DNA from: Firmicutes bacterium UBA4881
Lineage (GTDB): Bacteria > Bacillota > DTU065
Direction: 5' to 3'
DNA length: 64,000 nt
Assembly (NCBI GenBank): GCA_002399235.1
Contig: DHDH01000016.1
Coordinates: 1 to 64,000 of the forward strand
This document shows positions 9,935 to 19,739 of the stretch, piece by piece. The notes beneath the pieces were generated by a model. It was not told the DNA's origin. It saw nothing but the letters and a program-made list of their open reading frames with translations, and ran no database searches. Position 1 is the stretch's first letter; every line of letters begins with the position of its first letter. Both the position numbers and the translations under genes were made by a program.

Positions 9935-10852
9935 ATGGATGGAATAGTTAACCTTCTAAAACCACCGGGGCCAACATCCCACGATATGGTTCAGAAAATG
10001 CGTCGTTTAACTAAGCAAAAAAGAATCGGCCATGCTGGTACTCTTGATCCAGGAGCTAGTGGGGTACTAGTTATTGGCATAGGTAAAGGGACTCGGATCT
10101 TAGAATATCTTCTTGACCAGAAAAAGACCTATATTACCGAGGTTGTCTTTGGTAGTTCAACAACAACTGCTGACGCGTATGGTGAGGTAATAGAAAGCAA
10201 AAAGGGCTCTATAACTAAAAAACAACTAGAAAAGGTTATAAACGAATTTATAGGTCAGCTAGAACAAATTCCACCTATGGCTTCGGCGGTTAAAATCGGT
10301 GGGAGAAAGTTATATGAGCTATTAAGAGAAGGTCAAGTGATCGACCGCAAACCTCGCCAAATAGAGATCTATTCTTTGAAAATTATTCAAGCGCCAGATA
10401 TCATTTATGCTGGTGATAGAGTAGTGATGGAAGCTCAAGTGAGTAAGGGAACCTATATCCGCACATTGTGCCAAGATATAGGCGAGCGCCTAGGGTTACC
10501 TGCTCATATGGGCTTTCTTCTGCGTACTGCATCAGGTGGACTGAACATAAATAATAGCCTTTTATTGGAAGAGGTTTGTAATAAGCTAAACAAAAAAGAA
10601 GAGTTTTTAATTCCCCCTGATCAAGCTTTGAATTTTTCTCGGGTTTTTGCCAGAGAGGATAAAGAAAAAGCGCTTCGAAATGGACAAACTCTAAATGTTG
10701 ATGATGTAACCTTTTCTACTCAACTAAACCAAGATGAGTTAGTTAGATTATATTCGGCTTCAAATGAGTTTGTTGGTATTTATCGCTTTTTAGTTCAAGA
10801 TGATAAGCCGATACTTAAACCAGAAAAAGTTCTCTTCGATGTTGGCAGGTGA
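9935..10852 (+). CDS. truB: tRNA pseudouridine(55) synthase
   Basis: A 305-residue enzyme that makes pseudouridine 55 in the T-loop of tRNAs. GIVNLLKPPGPTSHDMV and GHAGTLDPGASGVLVIG carry the catalytic aspartate, and SKGTYIRTLCQDIG is the third motif. The C-terminal segment resembles a PUA-like tail. The start directly follows the nrnA stop with GAGGTG upstream. Confidence 0.96.
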   Translation: MDGIVNLLKPPGPTSHDMVQKMRRLTKQKRIGHAGTLDPGASGVLVIGIGKGTRILEYLLDQKKTYITEVVFGSSTTTADAYGEVIESKKGSITKKQLEKVINEFIGQLEQIPPMASAVKIGGRKLYELLREGQVIDRKPRQIEIYSLKIIQAPDIIYAGDRVVMEAQVSKGTYIRTLCQDIGERLGLPAHMGFLLRTASGGLNINNSLLLEEVCNKLNKKEEFLIPPDQALNFSRVFAREDKEKALRNGQTLNVDDVTFSTQLNQDELVRLYSASNEFVGIYRFLVQDDKPILKPEKVLFDVGR

Positions 10853-10856
10853 AAGC

Positions 10857-11774
10857 ATGGAAATCCGTAATCTTTACGAAAACAATGACCCATCAGTAGT
10901 TGTTTTAGGAGCCTTTGATGGACTTCACAGAGGGCACCTTAGCCTTTTAAAAGCAGGTAAAAAGTTAGCATTAAAAAAACAAGCTAAGCTTGCTGTTATG
11001 ACTTTTGATGAGCATCCAGATATAGTTTTGCGAGATAATCCGATGAAGCTTCTAACTACCCAAAAGGAAAAATTAGATCTACTAGAAAAACTAGGTGTAG
11101 AGATAGTCTTTATGCCTAGATTTCGTGATATAGCAGGCCTAAGCGCTGAATGCTTTTTTTATCAAATATTATTAGGTGATTTTAAAGCTAAGGGAGCAGT
11201 TGTGGGCCCTAATTTTCGCTTTGGTAAAAAAGCCAGAGGTAACAGCAAGTTACTCAATCTTTTAGGCCAAAAAGAAGGGTTACCTGTTTTAGTACGACCA
11301 GGAGTTACCCAAAATGGTCAGATCATTTCCTCTACTTTGATTAGAAGGTTAATTAGGCAAGGAGAAGTTTCTAGAGCTAACACTTTGCTAGGTAGAAGAT
11401 ATTCTCTTACCGGTACAGTTATTGCTGGTGAGGGAAGAGGCCGTAAACTTGGCATGCCTACAGCTAATCTACAAATTGCTCCTGAAAAACTCTTGCCTCC
11501 TCTTGGGGTTTATTTAGTACAAGGTTTTTGGCAAAATAAATCTTGTTACGGATTGCTATCAATCTCAGATAAACCAACATTTCATGCCCAAAGCGAAATA
11601 GTTTCAGAAGTTTACTTTTTTGATCTAAATGAAAATTTATATGGCCAAGAAATAACTTTAGAATGTATTAAATACCTTAGAGGTATTGTTAAATATAGTA
11701 ACGCTAATGATTTAATGGACCAGGTTAAAAAAGATGAAAAAGAGGCTAGAAATATTATTTATTTCTTGGCCTAA
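10857..11774 (+). CDS. ribF: Bifunctional riboflavin kinase/FAD synthetase
   Basis: A 305-residue enzyme making FMN and then FAD from riboflavin and ATP. The N-terminal nucleotidyltransferase has VVLGAFDGLHRGHLSLL and VGPNFRFGKKARGN, and the C-terminal kinase has GEGRGRKLGMPTANL. An upstream in-frame ATG at 10800 lies inside truB; ATG 10857 with AGGTGA at the truB end gives the normal N terminus. Last gene of the rimP operon as far as can be seen; no strong terminator follows. Confidence 0.96.
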   Translation: MEIRNLYENNDPSVVVLGAFDGLHRGHLSLLKAGKKLALKKQAKLAVMTFDEHPDIVLRDNPMKLLTTQKEKLDLLEKLGVEIVFMPRFRDIAGLSAECFFYQILLGDFKAKGAVVGPNFRFGKKARGNSKLLNLLGQKEGLPVLVRPGVTQNGQIISSTLIRRLIRQGEVSRANTLLGRRYSLTGTVIAGEGRGRKLGMPTANLQIAPEKLLPPLGVYLVQGFWQNKSCYGLLSISDKPTFHAQSEIVSEVYFFDLNENLYGQEITLECIKYLRGIVKYSNANDLMDQVKKDEKEARNIIYFLA

Positions 11775-12009
11775 AAAAGGTAATAATTTACCCTAGAAAT
11801 AACATTATAAAAGTAAAGCTTTTAATCCATTGTCATATCAGGTGACCAAAGCGTAATTTATTCACGTTTCACATAAATTGATAATTTGATTTTTGTTTAG
11901 ATTCCAGCTCTATTACACTAAAGGCTTAGTAGTTTCTTAGCTAAATTGGAAACTAAGCTGGCGAAAAAGAATTTATTTCCAAGCCTTCTATAAGCTTGAT
12001 GATCAATTG
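11775..12009. other. AT-rich intergenic stretch, no gene seen
   Basis: Between ribF and the rpsO promoter. I see only short AT-rich repeats, one weak hairpin near 11936-11963 (TTTCTTAGC/GGAAACTAAGC region) and no open frame with a ribosome site. Confidence 0.5.
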
Positions 12010-12038
12010 TTGTTAACTGGAGTCTATTATGGTAAACT
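12010..12038 (+). promoter_or_regulatory. rpsO promoter with extended -10
   Basis: TTGTTA (12010-12015), 17 bases, TAAACT (12033-12038) with TG at 12030-12031 one base ahead of the -10 box. Confidence 0.7.
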
Positions 12039-12044
12039 AATTAA

Positions 12045-12112
12045 GGAACAAACCCATAGCTCAGCAAGACGAATCCTCCGACGTTTAGCTTGGCTTTGGG
12101 GGTTATTAATTA
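12045..12112 (+). promoter_or_regulatory. rpsO leader, probable S15 autoregulatory RNA
   Basis: The transcribed leader contains AATCCTCCGACG inside a set of paired arms (CCCATAGC... with ...GCTTTGGG), a pattern I know from Bacillota rpsO leaders where S15 binds its own mRNA. Fold not computed. Confidence 0.55.
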
Positions 12113-12125
12113 AGGAGGTGTCAAT

Positions 12126-12401
12126 ATGGCACTAAATACAGAAACCAAGAAAGCTTTAATTGACGCTTATCAGATCCATGAAGGCGACACTGGTTCTCCT
12201 GAGGTACAGATTGCAATGCTTACTAAAAGAATTAATGATTTGACTGAGCATTTGAAGGTACACTCTAAGGATTACCATTCACGCCGTGGTCTGTACAAGC
12301 TCATCGGTCAAAGAAATGGCCTTCTCAAGTATTTGAGAGACAAAGATATCGAAAGATATAGAGCTCTCATTGAAAAATTAGGCATTAGAGCACTTAAGTA
12401 A
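12126..12401 (+). CDS. rpsO: 30S ribosomal protein S15
   Basis: A 91-residue primary 16S rRNA-binding protein. [35 protein letters not shown] and LVGQRNGLL-like [12 protein letters not shown] are family signatures. AAGGAGGTG (12112-12120) is a near-perfect ribosome site. It precedes pnp, as in most bacteria, but a terminator separates the two. Confidence 0.98.
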   Translation: MALNTETKKALIDAYQIHEGDTGSPEVQIAMLTKRINDLTEHLKVHSKDYHSRRGLYKLIGQRNGLLKYLRDKDIERYRALIEKLGIRALK

Positions 12402-12430
12402 AAAAGGGAGCGGAGTGCCGCTCCTTTTTT
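12402..12430 (+). terminator. Terminator between rpsO and pnp
   Basis: GAGCGG region (12408-12413) pairs with CCGCTC (12418-12423) within an A-run/T-run frame, tail of six T. It probably allows partial read-through into pnp. Confidence 0.85.
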
Positions 12431-12453
12431 AACAGACTACAGGAGGGATGTAC

Positions 12454-14571
12454 ATGGAACGAAAAACCTATTCGTTAGATTTAGGAGGCCGCACTCTCAC
12501 TGCAGAGTTTGGTGGCTACGCAGCACAAACCAATGGAGCAGTAATGCTTCATTATGGCGACACTGTTGTATTAGTTACCGCCTGCATGTCCAAGGAACCA
12601 AGAGAAGGTATTGATTTTTTCCCTCTTTTGGTAGATTACGAAGAAAAGATGTATGCTGTTGGTAAGATTCCAGGTTCTTGGGGGCGTAGGGAAGGAAAGC
12701 CTACGGAGGCAGCTGTTCTCAATGCCCGACTTATTGACAGACCAATTAGGCCATTATTCCCCGAAGGCTTTAGAAATGACGTACAAATTGTTGCTACTGT
12801 TTTATCAGTAGATACTGATTGTGTTCCTGAAGTGGCAGCAACAATTGGTGCTTCCTTAGCTCTTTTAGTTTCAGATATTCCTTTCGATCTACCAATGGCC
12901 GGAGTTAGGGTTGGCTTAATTAATGACCAGTTAGTTCTTAACCCAACAGTCAAAGAACAAGAACAATGTGATCTCTATATTATGGTCTCTGGTACCGAAG
13001 AGGCTATTACAATGGTTGAAGCGGGCGCTAATGAGGTTAGTGAAGAAAAAGCTCTCGAGTCTATCTTATTTGCCCATCAAGAGATCAAACGTATTTGCCA
13101 GTGGCAAAGATCAATTCAGCAAGAGATTGGCAAAGAGAAGAGCCAAGTGATTCTCGCTGAAAACGACAAGGAACTCGGAAAACTAGTTTTCGAGATTGGC
13201 CGAGAAAAAATGAACACTGCTCTCAAAACTTTCGAAAAGCTAGCTAGAGAAGCAGCTGTTGAAGAATGTAAAAAAGAGCTCAAAGAAAAGTTGGCTGAAG
13301 AGTTAGGTGCAGAGGTCTATGAAGCTCGTGAGGCTGAAATAAGCGTAGCTATCGACCAGTTGGAGGTCTCTGAGGTACGTAATATGATAACCGATGAGAA
13401 GATTCGTCCAGACGGCCGAGAACTAACCGAGATTAGACCAATTAGATGTGAAGTGGGTGTTTTGCCTAGAGTACATGGGACAGGCATGTTCCACAGAGGT
13501 CAGACTCAAGTACTTTCCGTTTGCACCCTGGGTTGCTTAAACGATGTGCAACTTCTGGATGGACTAACTGAAGAAGATAAGAAGCGCTATATCCATCACT
13601 ATAACTTCCCAGGTTTCTCCGTTGGTGAAGTTCGTCCAATGAGAACACCAGGAAGAAGAGAAATTGGTCATGGTGCTTTAGCAGAAAGAGCTCTCTTACC
13701 TGTTATTCCTAAGGAAGATGAATTCCCTTACACTATTCGTGTAGTCTCAGAAGTTTTAGAATCAAATGGTTCTTCTTCACAAGCTAGTGTTTGTGGTAGC
13801 ACCTTGGCTTTAATGGATGCAGGTGTTCCTATCAAAAAACCAGTCGCTGGCATTGCTATGGGACTAGTTAAAGGTGAAAAAGACTACACAATTCTCACCG
13901 ATATCCAAGGTTTAGAAGATCACTTTGGTGACATGGACTTTAAAGTTGCTGGCACCAGAGATGGAATTACTGCTTTGCAGATGGATATCAAAGTAACAGG
14001 TATCAGTAGAGAGATCTTAACTGAAGCTTTAGAGCAAGCTAAGAAAGCACGTCTCTTCATTCTCGATAAAATGGCCCAAGCAATTGCTGAACCTAGAAAA
14101 GAACTCTCACCCTATGCACCTAGAATGATTACTATGCAGATCGATCCTGAAAAGATCCGCGATGTAATTGGACCAGGTGGCAAGGTAATCCGTTCAATTA
14201 TTGCCGATACTGGTGTCGAGATTGATATTCAAGACGATGGCACAGTATACATTGCTTCCATGGATGTTGCTGCTGCTGATAAAGCTGTCAAGAGAATCAA
14301 CGATCTCACCCGCGAAGTCCAAGTTGGCGAAATATATGATGGTACTGTAACTAGAATTGCTAAGTTCGGTGCCTTTGTAGAGATTTTGCCAGGCAAAGAA
14401 GGTCTAGTCCATATCTCCAAATTAGCTAATGAACGCGTAGCTAATGTGGAAGATGTTGTTAATGTTGGCGATGAGATCAAAGTCAAAGTAGTGGAAATAG
14501 ACCAGCAGGGCAGAATCAACCTATCACGCAAAGCTTTACTAGCACCTGCGGACGAGGAAAATAAACAATAA
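12454..14571 (+). CDS. pnp: Polyribonucleotide nucleotidyltransferase (PNPase)
   Basis: A 705-residue phosphorolytic 3'-5' exoribonuclease. Two RNase PH cores are visible ([18 protein letters not shown] and later [23 protein letters not shown] [13 protein letters not shown]), an alpha-helical linker between them, then KH ([13 protein letters not shown]) and S1 ([21 protein letters not shown]) domains. ATG 12448 abuts the Shine-Dalgarno AGGAGGG (12441-12447), so ATG 12454, six bases from it, is the better start. Confidence 0.97.
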   Translation: MERKTYSLDLGGRTLTAEFGGYAAQTNGAVMLHYGDTVVLVTACMSKEPREGIDFFPLLVDYEEKMYAVGKIPGSWGRREGKPTEAAVLNARLIDRPIRPLFPEGFRNDVQIVATVLSVDTDCVPEVAATIGASLALLVSDIPFDLPMAGVRVGLINDQLVLNPTVKEQEQCDLYIMVSGTEEAITMVEAGANEVSEEKALESILFAHQEIKRICQWQRSIQQEIGKEKSQVILAENDKELGKLVFEIGREKMNTALKTFEKLAREAAVEECKKELKEKLAEELGAEVYEAREAEISVAIDQLEVSEVRNMITDEKIRPDGRELTEIRPIRCEVGVLPRVHGTGMFHRGQTQVLSVCTLGCLNDVQLLDGLTEEDKKRYIHHYNFPGFSVGEVRPMRTPGRREIGHGALAERALLPVIPKEDEFPYTIRVVSEVLESNGSSSQASVCGSTLALMDAGVPIKKPVAGIAMGLVKGEKDYTILTDIQGLEDHFGDMDFKVAGTRDGITALQMDIKVTGISREILTEALEQAKKARLFILDKMAQAIAEPRKELSPYAPRMITMQIDPEKIRDVIGPGGKVIRSIIADTGVEIDIQDDGTVYIASMDVAAADKAVKRINDLTREVQVGEIYDGTVTRIAKFGAFVEILPGKEGLVHISKLANERVANVEDVVNVGDEIKVKVVEIDQQGRINLSRKALLAPADEENKQ

Positions 14572-14577
14572 GTTCCA

Positions 14578-14607
14578 GGGGCGAGATTACTCTCCCCCCT
14601 CTTTTTT
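14578..14607 (+). terminator. Terminator after pnp
   Basis: GGGG-C-GAGA pairs with TCTC-CCCC (one bulge) and is followed by six T (14602-14607). Confidence 0.75.
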
Positions 14608-14636
14608 GTCTAAAATAGGAGGGGAGGGGATTTTAA

Positions 14637-15653
14637 TTGGAAATTGGTTTAGCCAAAGGACAGGTGGTGGAGATCATTAAAGATGGTCCTGTTGCAGAGA
14701 TTAAAGTAGCAACAGAGATAGGTTTAAGGGATGCTCTCCACTATTCGCGTCTCTTAGGTCAGGTAGAGGTGGGACATGAGGTAGTTATTAATACTACTGC
14801 GGTTGATCTAAACCTTGGTAGTGGTGGGTTTGACTTTGTAGTAGTAGATTTAAATAACCTACCTCGTAAATTACAATCAAGTGGCCATATTATGAAACTC
14901 CGTTATACTCCCTTTCAACTCAAAGTCTGGTCGGAAGAAGAAAAAGAAGAAATTTTAGAATCTATTACCACGCCAGTTATTTTAGCTGAACTCCATAGTA
15001 TGCTGGTTCCTGCTGCTTTTGGTATCTGGTCCCAAAACCCTAAATTGACTGTAGGCTATATTATGACAGACGGTGGAGCTTTACCAATCGACTACAGTGG
15101 GGCAGTGGGGTATTTAAAAAAGAGTGGTTATCAATTTCTTACCTACACTGCAGGCGATGCTTTTGGTGGGGATAAAGAAGCTGTCAATATCTATAGTGCT
15201 TTGGGATTAGCGGCCAAGGAATGCGATGTAATTATCATGGGTATGGGTCCTGGTGTAGTAGGAACTGAGACCATCCTAGGGACAACTGCTTTAGAAGTTG
15301 GTACAGGAATTAATGCTGTAGGGTCTTTAGGTGGTAGGCCTATTGTGATTCCTAGGCTGATGCGAGGAGATAAGCGAGGTAGGCACCAAGGAATAAGCCA
15401 TCATACACTAACTTCTCTACAGAAAATAGCCTTAAAACCCGCTGAGGTGGTTTTCACCAACCCCCATTGGTTGGAGATTGATCTCAAGCCTCATAAAATT
15501 GTCTTAGAAAAAGCACCACTTCTAGATTATTCTGCTTTACCTCTAAAAACTATGGGGCGAGGTTTTGGTGAAGAAGCAGAGTTCTTTTTAACTGCTGCTG
15601 CCTCAGGAGCCTATGCAGCTAAGCAAGTCGGAGGTGGTGGGGAAAGAAGGTAG
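14637..15653 (+). CDS. DUF3866 family protein
   Basis: A 338-residue protein that I assign to DUF3866, a conserved Bacillota family of unknown function. Glycine-rich blocks such as GGALPIDYSGAVG, AGDAFGGDKEAVN and IIMGMGPGVVGT suggest a nucleotide- or phosphate-binding fold, but no catalytic motif is recognised. It starts with TTG, placed behind GGAGGGGAGGGG. It is followed after 5 bases by the endonuclease Q-family gene, and the pair is likely cotranscribed with spoIIM and xerD. Confidence 0.8.
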   Translation: MEIGLAKGQVVEIIKDGPVAEIKVATEIGLRDALHYSRLLGQVEVGHEVVINTTAVDLNLGSGGFDFVVVDLNNLPRKLQSSGHIMKLRYTPFQLKVWSEEEKEEILESITTPVILAELHSMLVPAAFGIWSQNPKLTVGYIMTDGGALPIDYSGAVGYLKKSGYQFLTYTAGDAFGGDKEAVNIYSALGLAAKECDVIIMGMGPGVVGTETILGTTALEVGTGINAVGSLGGRPIVIPRLMRGDKRGRHQGISHHTLTSLQKIALKPAEVVFTNPHWLEIDLKPHKIVLEKAPLLDYSALPLKTMGRGFGEEAEFFLTAAASGAYAAKQVGGGGERR

Positions 15654-15658
15654 CTTTA

Positions 15659-16780
15659 GTGATTGTTTACGCTGATTTACATGTACATATCGGTCAGGCT
15701 AAAAACCGTTGGGTGAAAATAACTGCCTCGAGAGAATTAACAATTAAAAATGCCCTCTCTGTAGCTAAAAAGCAAAAAGGACTAACAGTTTTAGGACTTG
15801 TAGATTCTGGTAGTAAAGTTGTGTTGGCTGAATATAGAGAACTACTTGATACCGGCCGGTTGCAGGAAGTTTCCGGTGGTGGATTTTTAAGTACCGAAGG
15901 GCTTTTATTAATACCAGCCTGGGAATTAGAGATTGGTGAAGCCCATTATCTTGCTTATCTACCTAACCTAGAATCATTACTAGCACTTACTAAAGAGTTA
16001 TGGCCTCATACTAAAAATCAGGAGCTTAGTACCCAACGATTTAATATATTGCCACAGGAAGTGAGAATTCTCGTCGAAAACTTAGGGGGAATTTTCTTTC
16101 CAGCTCATGTATTTACTCCTTTTAAAGGTTTTTATGGGAAAGCCGTGGATTCACTTTACGAGCTTTTTATGACGCCTTTTACCGCTATCGAATTAGGCTT
16201 ATCTAGTTCCACCGAAATGGCAGCAGGGATCACTGAACTAGAAAACTCGGTTTTCTTATCTAACTCAGATGCTCATTCCCTTAAACGGATAGCCAGAGAA
16301 TATAATGAAATTGACCTACCGAGTTTAGATTTTGCTGGTTTTAAGCGAGCTCTGTGTGAAGGTAAGATAATTGCTAACTATGGGTTAGATCCAAGGTTAG
16401 GTAAATATTATGAGACAGCTTGCATAAATTGTGGGAGTTTATTTACTGGTAACGAAAGATGTCAATGTGGAGGTTATTTTGTTAATGGAGTAAGGTTACG
16501 CTGTGAACAGCTCGGTGGTTTCCAATTGTCTACAAAACCGAGACCTCCCTATTTTAAACAGATCCCTCTTGATATGTTGCCAGGAATTGGACCAGCAACT
16601 ATAACCAAATTGGTTACTATAGGATCCGAACTTTATGTATTAAATAAGGCAACTTTTGCTGAGATTGCCAAAGTAACTAGTGAGAAGATAGCTAAGGTTA
16701 TCTTAGAAGCTAGAGAAGGTAACCTAGCTATTGAAGTTGGTGGCGCAGGTTTTTATGGCAAAGCTAAGTTAGAAGACTAA
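15659..16780 (+). CDS. Endonuclease Q family protein (PHP + zinc ribbon + HhH)
   Basis: A 373-residue protein. The N-terminal PHP domain begins ADLHVHIG, and HVFTPFKGFYG and SNSDAHS give further metal ligands. A four-cysteine zinc site follows (CINCGSLF and CQCG, about 255-270), then a helix-hairpin-helix LPGIGPATITKLV near 306. This order matches endonuclease Q (TIGR00375-like), which in archaea and some Bacillus cuts DNA 5' of deaminated bases and abasic sites. The usual Gly-Asp after the first PHP block is GLVDSGS here, so activity is unproven. GTG start behind GAAAGAAGG. It may act as a DNA repair nuclease. Confidence 0.8.
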   Translation: MIVYADLHVHIGQAKNRWVKITASRELTIKNALSVAKKQKGLTVLGLVDSGSKVVLAEYRELLDTGRLQEVSGGGFLSTEGLLLIPAWELEIGEAHYLAYLPNLESLLALTKELWPHTKNQELSTQRFNILPQEVRILVENLGGIFFPAHVFTPFKGFYGKAVDSLYELFMTPFTAIELGLSSSTEMAAGITELENSVFLSNSDAHSLKRIAREYNEIDLPSLDFAGFKRALCEGKIIANYGLDPRLGKYYETACINCGSLFTGNERCQCGGYFVNGVRLRCEQLGGFQLSTKPRPPYFKQIPLDMLPGIGPATITKLVTIGSELYVLNKATFAEIAKVTSEKIAKVILEAREGNLAIEVGGAGFYGKAKLED

Positions 16781-16860
16781 AGGAACTATTTTATTAACTT
16801 TGTCCATTCGATTCATTCTAAACCACGTCCTGATTGCATAGGTTGTCAGGGGGTGGAATT

Positions 16861-17481
16861 ATGAGAAATAAAAACAAGAAAAAAGAACCTATCTGGCCCT
16901 ATGCTTTAGTTGCTTTAATGTTGTTTTTAGGTATTGGTTTTGGCATAATGGCAACAAGAGTGCTACAAAGAGATCAAAGAGCTGAGCTTACTCTCTATTT
17001 GGAAAGCTACTTTAATTTTGTGGGGAAAAGTGATGCGCTACAAAGTGCTAGTTCTGGCCTACTCAAAGATGCACTTAACCTTAACCTTTTAAAAACTGCT
17101 TTACCCATCGTTTTGGCATCTCTTTCTTTGATTGGAGTACCATTGATTGCAGTAGTAACTTTTTTAAGAGGATTTATTTTAGGTTTCGGTGCTGCTTTTT
17201 TAATCAAGGAATTGCAATGGAAAGGTGGACTAGTTTTTTTAGCTGGGTTAGTTCCACAAAACATTTTTTTAATTCCTGGTCTGGTTATTTTGGGCGGTGC
17301 AGCTGTGCTCTTTTCCCTGAGCATTATAAGTGTTATTGGAGGAGCTAAAAGGCAATCTATAAGCCGTGAAATGCAAGAATTTCTGGGACGCAGTGCCGTA
17401 GCAATTTTGATCATACTTCTAGGCTGTTTTATGGAAGCGTATGTGACACCGGGTTTTTTACGTCTATTGGTGAAGTTATGA
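16861..17481 (+). CDS. spoIIM: Stage II sporulation protein M
   Basis: A 206-residue membrane protein with a basic cytoplasmic N terminus and about five hydrophobic segments. In Bacillus SpoIIM, with SpoIID and SpoIIP, forms the peptidoglycan-degrading engulfment complex. Matching blocks are LYLESYF at the first loop, FLRGFILGF and GLVPQNIFLIPGL. I start at ATG 16861 behind GGGGGTGG (16848-16856) rather than ATG 16834. It stands before xerD, the usual Bacillota order. Confidence 0.93.
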   Translation: MRNKNKKKEPIWPYALVALMLFLGIGFGIMATRVLQRDQRAELTLYLESYFNFVGKSDALQSASSGLLKDALNLNLLKTALPIVLASLSLIGVPLIAVVTFLRGFILGFGAAFLIKELQWKGGLVFLAGLVPQNIFLIPGLVILGGAAVLFSLSIISVIGGAKRQSISREMQEFLGRSAVAILIILLGCFMEAYVTPGFLRLLVKL

Positions 17482-17496
17482 AAGCGGTGAAAACTT

Positions 17497-18405
17497 ATGT
17501 GGTCCGAAGCAATAAATGAGTATTTAGATTATCTCTTAATAGAGAGAGGAATGGCGCAAAATACCATAAACGCTTACAGACGCGATCTTAAACAATATGC
17601 CACGATAATGACTGCTAAAAAAGTTACAGATCCTGTTGATGTTGACATCGAAGCTATCTACGATTATCTAGCAGTTTTGTGGCGTGACAAATTAGCTTCT
17701 ACTACAATTGCCAGAAAGATTGCTTGTCTTCGGGGTTTTTATGATCATCTCCATGCCAAGGGCCAGATCAAAAATAATCCTGTAGCCAAGTTAGATGCTA
17801 TAAAAAGAAAACAGTCATTACCCCAGGTTTTAAGTGAACAAGAAGTGGACAAGCTTTTATCAGCACCAAATGGTGATTATCTTGGGCTCAGAGATAAAGC
17901 GATGTTAGAAGTTCTCTATGCTACCGGTATGCGAGTATCGGAGATGCTCTCTCTCGATATCGGTGATATTGAATTAGATGCTGGTTTTGTGCGTTGTCGA
18001 GGCAAGGGAGACAAAGAGAGGATTGTCCCCTTAGGAAATATCGCAAAAAAAGCCTTAGAAGACTATCTTGCCTTGAGTAGACCCAAACTACTTAAAAAGA
18101 AAAATAATGCTTATTTTTTAAATAATCGGGGCGATCGATTAAGCCGTGTCGGTTTTTGGAAGCTTATTAAAGCTTATACCAAAGAAGCTGGGATCACGAA
18201 AGATGTCAGTCCCCACACTTTAAGGCACTCATTTGCTACCCATCTTTTAAAAAATGGTGCTGACTTAAGAACAGTACAAGAACTTTTAGGACATGCTGAT
18301 ATTGCTACGACCCAACTCTACACCCATTTAAGCCAGAGTCGTATCCGTCAAGTCTATAGAGAAGCTCATCCTCGCAGTGTTAAGAGAGAAAATACAGATA
18401 TATAG
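17497..18405 (+). CDS. xerD: Tyrosine recombinase XerD
   Basis: A 302-residue site-specific recombinase that resolves chromosome dimers at dif with its partner. The N-terminal SAM-like core-binding domain (EYLDYLLIERGMAQNTINAYRRDL) is followed by the catalytic domain with ATGMRVSEML (Arg), GKGDKERIVPLG (Lys), HTLRHSFATHLL (His, Arg), LLGHADIATTQLYTHL (His, Tyr). All catalytic residues are present. The position between spoIIM and deoB is the conserved one for the housekeeping XerD rather than a phage integrase. Confidence 0.94.
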   Translation: MWSEAINEYLDYLLIERGMAQNTINAYRRDLKQYATIMTAKKVTDPVDVDIEAIYDYLAVLWRDKLASTTIARKIACLRGFYDHLHAKGQIKNNPVAKLDAIKRKQSLPQVLSEQEVDKLLSAPNGDYLGLRDKAMLEVLYATGMRVSEMLSLDIGDIELDAGFVRCRGKGDKERIVPLGNIAKKALEDYLALSRPKLLKKKNNAYFLNNRGDRLSRVGFWKLIKAYTKEAGITKDVSPHTLRHSFATHLLKNGADLRTVQELLGHADIATTQLYTHLSQSRIRQVYREAHPRSVKRENTDI

Positions 18406-18470
18406 TGAAAGACTACACCGCTTGTGATAAAATAACTTTTAACTACTAGTTAAGGAAAGGCCGGTAGAGT

Positions 18471-19616
18471 ATGAAACGATTTATTATCTGGGTTTTGGAC
18501 AGTGTAGGTATAGGTGAACTGCCTGATGCCAACCTCTATGGCGATCAAGGTAGCGCAACACTCCAAAATATCGCTACTGAACGTGGTGGCCTCTATCTAC
18601 CGAATATGGCCAATTTGGGTTTAGGGTTAATCGCAGATATAGCTGGTGTTTCGAAAGTAGATAATCCCCAAGCCGCATATGGTAAAATGGCTGAAGTTTC
18701 AACAGGAAAAGATACAACAACAGGCCACTGGGAGATTGCTGGACTTCATCTAAAGAAACCTTTTCCTACCTATCCCAATGGTTTTCCGCCTGCGGTTATT
18801 GATAAATTTGAAGAACTATCAGGACTAAAAGTTCTCGGTAATTATCCAGCTTCTGGTACGGTAATTATCGAGGATTTGGGCCCAGAACATATTAAAACAG
18901 GTTATCCTATTGTCTATACATCAGCTGACTCAGTTTTTCAAATTGCTGCCCACGTTGATGTGATACCTTTGGAAGAATTGTATAAATTGTGCGAGATTGC
19001 GAGGGGAATCTTGGTAGGTGAACATGGTGTAGCTAGGGTTATTGCCAGACCATTTGCTGGCACTCCAGGTAGTTTCTACCGTACAAAAGATCGTCATGAC
19101 TACTCCTTACCACCTGTGGATAAGACAGTCCTTGATCTGTTAAAAGAGAAGGGGATTCCTGTAATTGGTATTGGGAAAATTGGCGATATATTTGCTCAAA
19201 AAGGCATCACAGAACAACTACCTGCTAAGAATAATAATGAGACCATGGCCCAATTGTTATATGCTTTGGATAATGTCGAACACGGCTTGATTTTTGCTAA
19301 TTCTGTAGATTTTGATATGGTATATGGGCATAGAAACGATGTGGAGGGGTATGCTCGAGCTCTAGAAGCTACAGATCGTTTCTTACCTAATGTTATTAGC
19401 CGATTAAGATCTAACGATGTCCTAGTTATTACGGCTGATCATGGTTGTGATCCAACTACTCCTAGCACAGATCATTCAAGAGAGTATGTACCTCTTTTAG
19501 CTGTGGGAGTAAAACCAAAAGATCTAGGTGTTAGAGAAACTTTTGCTGATGTAGCAGCATCAGTGGCAAAATTCTTTGGTCTAAGTTACCCCTGTGGCAC
19601 CAGTTTTCTTGACTAA
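18471..19616 (+). CDS. deoB: Phosphopentomutase
   Basis: A 381-residue alkaline phosphatase-superfamily enzyme that interconverts ribose/deoxyribose 1- and 5-phosphate in nucleoside salvage. Metal and phosphate residues are seen in [26 protein letters not shown] (Thr nucleophile) and [32 protein letters not shown] precedes the start. A strong terminator follows. Confidence 0.97.
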   Translation: MKRFIIWVLDSVGIGELPDANLYGDQGSATLQNIATERGGLYLPNMANLGLGLIADIAGVSKVDNPQAAYGKMAEVSTGKDTTTGHWEIAGLHLKKPFPTYPNGFPPAVIDKFEELSGLKVLGNYPASGTVIIEDLGPEHIKTGYPIVYTSADSVFQIAAHVDVIPLEELYKLCEIARGILVGEHGVARVIARPFAGTPGSFYRTKDRHDYSLPPVDKTVLDLLKEKGIPVIGIGKIGDIFAQKGITEQLPAKNNNETMAQLLYALDNVEHGLIFANSVDFDMVYGHRNDVEGYARALEATDRFLPNVISRLRSNDVLVITADHGCDPTTPSTDHSREYVPLLAVGVKPKDLGVRETFADVAASVAKFFGLSYPCGTSFLD

Positions 19617-19619
19617 AAG

Positions 19620-19667
19620 AAACCCTTACCTTAATGAAAAAAATTAAGGTAAGGGTTTTACTTTTTG
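19620..19667 (+). terminator. Terminator after deoB
   Basis: A perfect 16-bp stem (19620-19635 with 19643-19658), loop of seven A/G, T-rich tail to 19667. Confidence 0.9.
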
Positions 19668-19684
19668 CTAGATTAGTAAATTAG

Positions 19685-19715
19685 ATAAGCCAGAAGTAGT
19701 TCACTTCTGGCTTAT
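19685..19715 (-). terminator. Terminator after the solute-binding protein gene
   Basis: A perfect 13-bp stem (19685-19697 with 19703-19715). On the minus strand it follows the stop at 19740 by 24 bases; the T-tract is weak on both sides. Confidence 0.6.
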
Positions 19716-19739
19716 TGTCGTGACAAAGTTTTTGGAAAA

